NCBI GenBank assembly: GCA_949987705.1
Contig: OX465282.1
Location: 128,174,310-128,238,309 of the forward strand
Reading direction: 5' to 3'
Source of the DNA: Thereva unica
Taxonomy: Eukaryota; Arthropoda; Insecta; Diptera; Therevidae
Length of the DNA stretch: 64,000 bases
The position numbers were made by a program, and so were the translations under genes. Positions 40,901 to 49,900 of this stretch are shown here, piece after piece (position 1 is the stretch's first letter; the number at the start of each line of letters is the position of its first letter). The notes beneath the pieces were generated by a model that worked only from the letters and a program-made list of their open reading frames with translations, did not search any database and was not told where the DNA came from.

Positions 40901-43900
40901 TTTATACGAAAATAACGAGCACATAATACTGGCACCTATAATTGCTGCACATGTTTGGGAGTGTTTCAAGAAACCTAGTTTGAGGAAAATGGTATAGCTT
41001 TTTTGTTTGTTTCAAAAGTAAAGCAAATGCATGACAATAATGTTGTTTTGAGATGTGTATCTTCTTCTTCTTCTTTGATCCGTTAGCTGGCGGTCCGAGC
41101 GGGACGTCCTCAGTAACTGATAATCGTTGATTCTTTAGGTCACCTTCGATATTCTTTAGCCAAGTTTTCTTCGGTGCCGATCGCTGGATTCTCCAGTCTG
41201 CACGGTCTCGCCAGAGAAGTTTACGTGGCAAGCGGTCATCATCCATTCGGCAAACATGTCCAAACTACCGTAGTTTACGTTTTTGCATTTATTCTTCGAT
41301 CAGTGTCTGCTGATGGCATCTTTGTCGAACTGTCTCGTTTCGAAGGCGATCGCGGAGTGTGACACAGTCAGAACTGGCGAAGCCACGTCTCCCTGCCGTT
41401 TGAATCGGGAACTCCTCGGATAAGTCGCTTCGAATACGAACGCTACTGGTTGAGCCATCGACGCTTGATCGACTTGGTCCAGACAGATGTCCGAGATCCC
41501 TGGTTGAGTTCGTTTACGGATAGGTGGACACAACTCCATTGCGCACCCGACAATGGACTCCGACAATAGCCTTTCTTCAAGATCAAAACGTAGTCTAACA
41601 TCCCCGAGTCTTTGCCGGATGGATTTCGCCAGGTGAGTTTGTGTTTGAGTGCATGGCTGAAAATCCTGTTGCCAACGATCATATTGTTTGACGCTGCGAG
41701 GCGTAAGCCGATGTTAATTACTCCGTGTCTGAATTTGCCCATGGTTCCTTCCCAGACGGTTCGATCTGCTCTTGAATACGCATTGAAGTCCCCCGCGAGT
41801 ATTATTAATTCGGTTCGAGGTATCGTATCCAGCGCCTGTTGAAGCTGATCGTAAAATCCTTGCTCACGTCCGGCTTGTTCTTGGTTGACGCATAAACGGA
41901 TGCAATATGAGTCTTAATCGTTCCTCCGATGGTTATAACGGCCACACGCTCGGATATCGGGTGAAATAGTTTCCATTTTCGGTATCACTAATTTGGGTGG
42001 GTCTTCGGGCAGTAACCCACTTCTCACAAGCTTACCTGGTGCCCAGCGCTGGTACATCGGCTACCTCGGATGCTGTAGCACAGTTTGAAAAGCTGGTTCA
42101 AAGTCGATTATTCGATACATAACGATTATCAGCTTTAAAAGATTTCACTTTCATTGTTTTTCTATTTATAAGATTTGTAAACGTCATCATTATTCGCACC
42201 AATACCTCAATTATTATGCTTTACAACGATCTAATCTAATCTAAACTTTATAAACTATTTAACTCTTAAACTAAAAAAGATGGTAATTTCCAAACTTAAT
42301 ACTATAAACAAATTATATATTTACAGCGCAATGGAACACTTACAGAAGTCTCAACAATTTTCACTGGCCACGACAGCATGGATCGATTTGGATACTTGAA
42401 TAGATTAAACGGATTAGATTACCATCCAGCATGGACAAAATCACCATGTAGACGAATCTCAGGATCAGAGGGATCTTTCTTTCCACCACGCGATATCACA
42501 AAAGCTGATGTTGTTTACCTGTACGATAAAGATTTATGCCGTGTCATCCCCTTTGTCTATAAAAATCGTGTTGATAAAGACGGTAAGCCTACCAGTAGTA
42601 AACAAACTGAAATTTGTCTAGTAAATTTTTCACTCAAGTATACAAAAAAACAATTTCGGTTTCATATAGCAGCCGAATTTACTTCATTCAATAGTTCATG
42701 TAATCATTACATTTTCACCTTAATTATCGAATGAAACAAGAATTTCTGATGCGCAAAAGCTCAGGTGTAGCATCAATCAAAAATTGCAACAGAAAATGGC
42801 AAAAAACTGGTGTAAATTTGGCCATTTTAAGCTGTGTGTGGAAAACGTTAATTATTGAAGATTTAATTGAGCCGAGTCAAGCATGCCGCAATTAGCAAAG
42901 CCATTGTTGGCGCTGTAAGTGTCTTCTTAACACTTGGAGGAAACGCAACCATCCATGCAAAAAACGAAATTCACCTTCAGTTCATTGCACACCGAAATAT
43001 CCGCAGATCAAACACGTGAAACATATGTTGCAATAGCCTTATTTTATGAACAATTTGGAGTTTTAACAGTTTGAATCTTCATTTACGTCACTAATTTTCG
43101 ATATTTAGTGTGCTAATAACATCCAGTATTACTAATATAATATAATCCGAACGTGTGATTTATTTTGTTTAAAATATCATAGTTAAGATATAATGTAGAT
43201 ATCATTGCATGTTTCATTATTTAAACATTTCTAATTAAAAAACCATTTCTAATTAATTCTTTTCATGCAGCCATTACTATTCATTGCGCAACTCTGACGC
43301 TTCAGCTGTGGTGTTCTTCCTGCCAATATTCGGCACTTTATGACCACTTAAAATAATTTTTTTCGAATTTTCTTTTTGAATTGATTTCAGGAATTGATGC
43401 CGATTTATACGAACTACCTGAAAATGCGTATGGTGATTCCATTAACAACAACGACAACCAATGCTTCGATACTGAGGACTATGAGCCTGTGAAGGGCCTA
43501 CAGAATATCAGCCCCTGCCAGTATGGTGCCCCAGTTTATATTTCGAATCCACATTTTTATCAGTCTGATCCTAGGCTATTGAAAGAAGTGGAAGGATTAA
43601 AGCCTAATAAGACGCTACATGATACGTTTTTTAAAATACAACCAGTAAGTACTTCAATAAACATTTCTAGTTATACCAAGCTGTAATTTTTGGATATTCT
43701 TCTTCTTTGAACCGTTAGCTGGCGGTCCGAGCGGGACGTCCCCGCAACGGATACGCTGCTGTAGGTGCCGCTGGGTCTCGATCTCTATTCACGATTTGTT
43801 TCCATTCTTGCCGGGTTTTGGCGACGTCTCGAGCCTCGGTAACTGATAATCGTTGATTCTTTGGGCCACCATCGATATTCTTTAGCCAGGTTTTCTTTGG

Positions 43901-46900
43901 TGTCGATCGCTGGATTCTCCGCGGGACAGTCTCGTCAGAGAAATATACGTGGCAAACAGCTATCATCCATTCGGCAAACAAATCATCGTAGTCGAATATT
44001 TTCTTCTTCGATCAGTGTCTGCTGATTGCATCATTGTCGAACTGTTTCGGCGATCGCGGAGTGAGACACCGAGGATCTGCCTCAAGCATCGCTATATTTG
44101 GAAAACCTCGAGCTTCTTAACGGTTTGAGCAGTCTCCACGTTTCAGATCCATAAAGAAGAATCGGAAGGATCATCGTTCGGTAAAGGCATACTTTTCTTT
44201 TGATGGAAATATTTGTTCGTTTCCAAACACACCACTTAAGCGAGGCGAATATTGCTGTTGCCTGGCTGATGCGGCTATGAACGTAGGCCGTCTATGCCAC
44301 TTTCGTTTCGTCAACCAATGATCCCAAATATTTGAACCTGAACCTGTTCGATTTGGGTTCCATCGAGGTGAACACTGGCCCTCGATCCGTCCGTTTTGAG
44401 CACTTGGGTCTTTTCCGTATTGACGCGTAAGACTGGGCGATGCGGAAAATTCGTATAAGATGTCCGTCGGCGGCGAACATTAAGTCGGTTACGAAGTTGT
44501 GGTCGTCGTATCGAACTCCGAGTCGTCCATCGAATGCTTCACGCATAATCGCGTCGATCACGACGTTGAAGTGGCGAAGCGACGTCTCCCTGTCGGACAC
44601 CCGTTTAAATCGGGAACTCCTCGGATAAGTCGCTTCTAATACGAACGCTGCGAACGGATGATTCTCAATGGCACGTGCTCGGTTTCCAAAACTCTCCACA
44701 AGCTGTTCCAATCGACGCAATCGAAAGCGGATTTGAAATCGATGAAGACGAATACAGTTCATTTGCCGCAACGAATTCTTTCTTCCATTAGCTGACGGAG
44801 TGCAAATATTTGATCAATACATCCTCGATGTGGTCTCCCGCTTGTTATTTCCGGCTCGTTTGCTCTCGATGTTTCTGTAGCCTCGATTGTATGATTTTCG
44901 TAAATATTTTGCCAATGATCGACAAGAGGCTAATACCGCGATAATTCTTGCATTCCCGACTGTCGCCTTTCTTCAAAATTGGTTTCACGCTGAAGGGACA
45001 CGATCCGAATGTCATATGTGTGTTATGAGGACATGAAGTCGTTGTGATAAGACATCACTTCCGGCTTTGATCATCTCGGCAGTTACTTGGTCTATTCCCG
45101 GTGCTTTTCCATTTTTAAGCGATTTTATTGCCGTCTTCACCTCGATAATTGTCGGTTCGGTATCGAGAAACTGATTCGTTGACTGTTCGATAATAGGTGG
45201 TTCGGGTGCTGGACCTTGTGGGGGGATCGTGGTTGTACAGCTGGTGGAAGAATTCTCTATACCGCTGCAAGCGTTCATGGGGAGAAGTCACAAAAGTTCC
45301 ATCCGATTTTTTTTATGTTGTCGTTTGTTGATGTTGTTTTTTTGACATTAATACTAATTGAACGCTATATGCAATTTTAACTTCACCAAAAAAATCTTTT
45401 ATGACTTGAATTCAACAATCTAAAATCATTTTAAAACATTGTAATCAAATATAATAATAACAACAAAAAAATCTCGTCATTTCAGAAACTTGGAGTTCCA
45501 CTAGAAGGCAAAGTGCGTATCCAATTAAATCTTAAAGTGGATAAAGCAAAGCATATCAATGCAGTACAAAATTTCCGGAACTTTGTTTTCCCAATCATGT
45601 GGCTGGAAGAGGTAAGCACTTCACTACTATACTCTAAGTTTTAAATTTAATCATCTAAAGACTCACTAACATAAAGCAATTACTGAAATCAATTAAAACA
45701 ATTCCCTGGCTTTCATTCGGATCCTTAGATCTCACAAAGACAAAACTTCTTCTGCAAAAGCAATCTAAGATTGTTCGGTTGATATGATGGAACTTAGCCG
45801 GGAGCTATTTCAGCTCTGATAACGTAATAAGAATTTAAATTAAATTATCTGAAAGCTAATTACGTTTTTTTTATTTTGAATTTTTTTTTCTCTCTTTTAT
45901 TTCAATTATTCATTGACAAACGTTTATAGAAGGAATTTATTGATGTTGTTTTTCAAGTTTAAAGAAACAGAAGAGGGACATGATCAGGGAAATGATTTAT
46001 TGAAAGGTGAAACATATTTATTGATTGAATAATGTTCATCATTTGGTGGAAGAAGCATTTTCTTCTGGTCATCTCTCCGTTTTTCTAGTTATCTCCAGTT
46101 CTTTATACGCAATTCTTCTGAACGCCATAGATTAGTTATGTTTGGTTAGGTTTGGTTAGGTTAGATATGGCTGAGCTGTAGGATCAAGCTCAATTTGGCC
46201 TACACTTAGGTCAACAGGGTAGGCCAATTGTGATCCCACTTTAAATCTGGTGTTAAAATTTCGTTTCTTTGCTAAACCATCTCGATTAAGTAATGAATCT
46301 TCTAAGTGGCGAGATCCCAATCTTCAAGAATTCCGCAAGCGTGCTTAGAATGGGTTCATCAAATATGGTTAACCTTGTTCTGCTTAAGGCCGGGCAGCGA
46401 CAGGGGAGATGTAGTACACTTTCCTCCTCGTGCAGATTCTTACAGCTTCTGCACAAATCGTAGTTCTCAAGCATGCGTCCCTATCAGACAATGTCCGTCA
46501 GCACTCCCACTCTAACTGAGAGGTCTTGTCTCCCGAGGCTCAGCAGTGAAGTGGTCCGCCTGCCATTATAAGACGGCCAAGTTAATTTGGCCAAAGTGCA
46601 TTTATTAAGGTCCCTCCAATGCTTTTTCGCTTGTTGTATTATGTGCTGTTTGCATCGAAGTTTAAAGGTGGCCCAAGGCATACCAACTCTTTCCTTTTCT
46701 GGAAGGAGAGTAGCGGTCGTGCCTTTCCTAGCCAGTCGGTCCAAAAACCAGATTCTTTTATTGTAAGGACTGCGATGGTTCGCGCTTTCTCTTGCCACAA
46801 GATTTAAATGAGGGAGCTATAACATAACATATAGGGCATTTTTAGGTGTGGAGAGAATTGCTCCTGTTATGTATAACTCCGAACATCTTTGTACTTGCTG

Positions 46901-49900
46901 TAGGTTGTTTAGAACGCTGGATTTATGCAGCCACCATACTAAGACCCCGTATAGGAGTATTGGGCGGACGATCGCTGTGCGGATCCATCGCACTAGTTTA
47001 GGAGAGAAGCCCCATTTCTTCACAATAGATGCAAGCGAAAAGCGCTATGTTCACTGTCTTAATGCGCTCTTCTGTGTTTCATTCCAGAAGAGCTTCCAAA
47101 ACTACTCCCAGATATTTGGCACTGTTGTTAAATTTAAGCCTAACATTGTTAAGCCGGGAGGGTGTTAAAGGTGGGGTTTTATACCACCTTATGAAGAGGA
47201 CCAGTTCCGTTTTTACTGGGCTGAGTCCGCGGGTGGCAGTCCAGCTTGACAGGGTTTGCAACATCGCTTCCATGAGATCACAGAGGACTTGAGGAAATTT
47301 TTCTTTTTTGACGATAACAACGTCAACCGCGTACGCCAGAACTCCGCAGTACTCCTTCTTGCGAAGTGCCTCTATTTACAGCCTTTCGGGCCAAACTGTC
47401 GCCCAATATCAAGCTCACCATCCTGCCAGTAAGCATTTGGTAGATAAGAGACACCAACGATGCCTCGATCCCATCTTCTGTCAAGGCCATATGCTACTAA
47501 TGTATACTCCTTGACCTCGAAGGATTTTTCAGTGGTTGAGACCAATGAGTGAAGAGCAGTATCAGTCGATTTGTCCTTTGTATAGGCGTGTTGTGCGCCA
47601 GAGAGTTTCGAGGTTAGTATGGTTTGCCTCAGATATATTTCGATTAGCCTTTCTAGAGTCTTTAATAGAAAAGATGACAGGCTGATTGGTCTGAAGTCTT
47701 TGGGTGTTGCATCAGTGGCGGTTCCTCTTTGGAAGCAAAGGAAGCACTGCTTCCCTTGACCAAATAGGCAACTTCATAAAAATAAATATATATATATATA
47801 AATGATAATACATTTAAATTTTAAAATATATCAAGATTAATCACAACAAAAATCTTAATATATTTCCTCCTCTGAAAACACTAAAGCTGGAGATATTACA
47901 GCTTCCCATTGCTGTGTTAGGCCTCGAACATGATATAAGCGGCGAGCGGCAGAGTGACAATACTAAAGTGCTTCTCCGCTAATTTGAGACCTTAAATTTT
48001 CCTGGTGCCGCTCTTATCGTGGCCGAGGCTTTACACAACATGGGGAAGCTGTAATATCTCCTGCTTCTTTGCCACAGAAAATCAACGTGAAACTCCAACA
48101 CATTCAATCTAATTGGACCCACACTCCCGCAAAGGTTTGCGTTAATACAGTACCCTCAGAAGCTGAGTTAAACGCAGCTTCTTCGGAACCGAACAGGAGA
48201 AGTCGAAGATAGAGAAATTTTCTGTATCCACCATATTCTCTTTTGTTCTGGCCTCGAGCAATATTAAATTTGCTCTTAAAATTTTGTTTCGTAATTTTGT
48301 TTTTGACTCTTCTTAAAATATGAATTTTCGTTTGAAGATTGATTGAGTCAAGAAAAAAGAGATCGAGGATAGGTGAAGTTTCTCTTAATCTATTATTTAT
48401 TCTAGTGGGGTGGCAGGCGGTGTTTATTGAATATAAGCTGATATCTTTGTAGCTTCCATTATATTTTTATGATTCTCTTTAATGATGATTTAAAGGATAG
48501 AGAATATTTTTATGAAATTCATTTTTGAGTACGGGTTACCTGAAGTGTTTTTTTTGCAAGAAGAATGTAATGATAGTAGGCGAAGGTTACAATAGGGTTT
48601 TATTATTACTATTTTTTTTAGATTTTGGCTTATTATTTTCTTTGGACGCTTTAATTTTGAACAGAATTTGAAAAGGGCGCAAAACGCCCGCTAGCAGTGA
48701 AACTATTTCGACAAAATGCAAAAATTCACAGCTTTGAATTCGATCTTTTCACTTTTTTTAAGTTCAAAAAATTTTTCTTGTCCACCATCGTAAAAGAAAA
48801 TGCATATTAAAAAAAGGAAAAACCTCATGCGATGCACAAAAATTAAAGAGCAATTAATTTTCAAATTTGAAGTCAATTTTTGGACTTGAATAAGATATTT
48901 TGACTTGAAATAATTGTAACCAGTTATTTTGTATAAGTTGACTGAAAAAATCCGAAGATGCTAAAATTTAGCAGTTTTTTAAGTTTGTCTTGACGTTAGG
49001 TGTACAGATAAAAATTTGATATTGTAACCGCTGATAGCCATAACGAGCTCATAACGAGCAGCCTCTATTTTTTTGCATTTTGCGGACCTACACACTCCGA
49101 GATATATGCATCTATATTTAGAAAGAATGACCAAAATGATGAAATTTTCACAAAATTGCCGATAACTTACATAGCGTTGCTAGAGGTAGAAAATGTCCAT
49201 TTCGTGTAGTATTCGATGTAACTAACATGTTCCAAACATTTTTTTTAAATTGGAAACAATTCCATATGTTTGCTTATCTGACTCCACTATATGTTATTTT
49301 TCAGTTAATAAAGCCTTCGATACTTTTACTTTTATCGTTCGCTTTGGGCATTGCTTCCCTTATCCTGAACCTTACGAACCGCCACTGTGTTGCATGGGAG
49401 GCTTTTCCTGCCTTAGGCTACTTATATTGGAATATTAATCATTGTACTAGATCCTCTTCATTTTTCCAAGATTGGAGCCGGTAGTACATATATCCTGGCA
49501 GAGCTTAGTTGTTCGACATAATCAAATAAATTTTTAATATGGAATTTATGTACTAAACAAAATATTTTTAATCATTCCAGGGGATCAGTGACCTAACACC
49601 ATCAATTCGCCGTTGGATATACTTGGCGACCGTATTCGCTCCAACAATTATACCAGTTGTGTCATACTTTATGATAGTATCTGGAGCGTTTGCCATAATC
49701 TTTGTATTCGTTCGTGCCTATCAAAACTTTGTATTTGCTAAAGATCCTACCCTGGAAATTTTGGAAATGGGAAGAAGATCATTGCGTCGCGGCAGCAGCT
49801 TCATTGCCCACCACCAGCATAAGCTGATGCATAAGGAGAACTACACCCTGCTCAAGGCATCTTTAAGTCCCAGTGAAGTTCAAGAAGGCAATGATTCTCC

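Larger units (their letters stand above)
46166..49500 (-). mobile_element. Antisense RNase H-type LINE in intron 8, split by a hAT
   Basis: Excluding the hAT (47713-49395) the minus strand runs: PKDFRPISL across the hAT boundary, LKTLERLIE, a decayed palm, KTELVLF and SAKYLGVVLE (47.1 kb), WIRTAIVRPILLYGVLVWW (46.95 kb), an RNase H end with DRLARKG (46.73 kb), and a C-terminal LPCRCPALSRTRL (46.4 kb). This order fits I/Loa/R1-related LINEs with RNase H. The 3' end abuts AACCTAACC-type repeats at 46139-46166. Confidence 0.78.

Noticed and set aside
42583..42734. Extension of receptor exon 6 to the stop at 42734
   Set aside because: The frame stays open past the GTAAGC donor, but the extra residues do not resemble the family. 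The splice to 43391 restores the conserved ectodomain in phase.
44292..44771. A 159-codon host gene
   Set aside because: The minus-strand frame holds LINE RT motifs (PRSSRFKRVSDRET, FKYLGS) and sits in a longer LINE relic.
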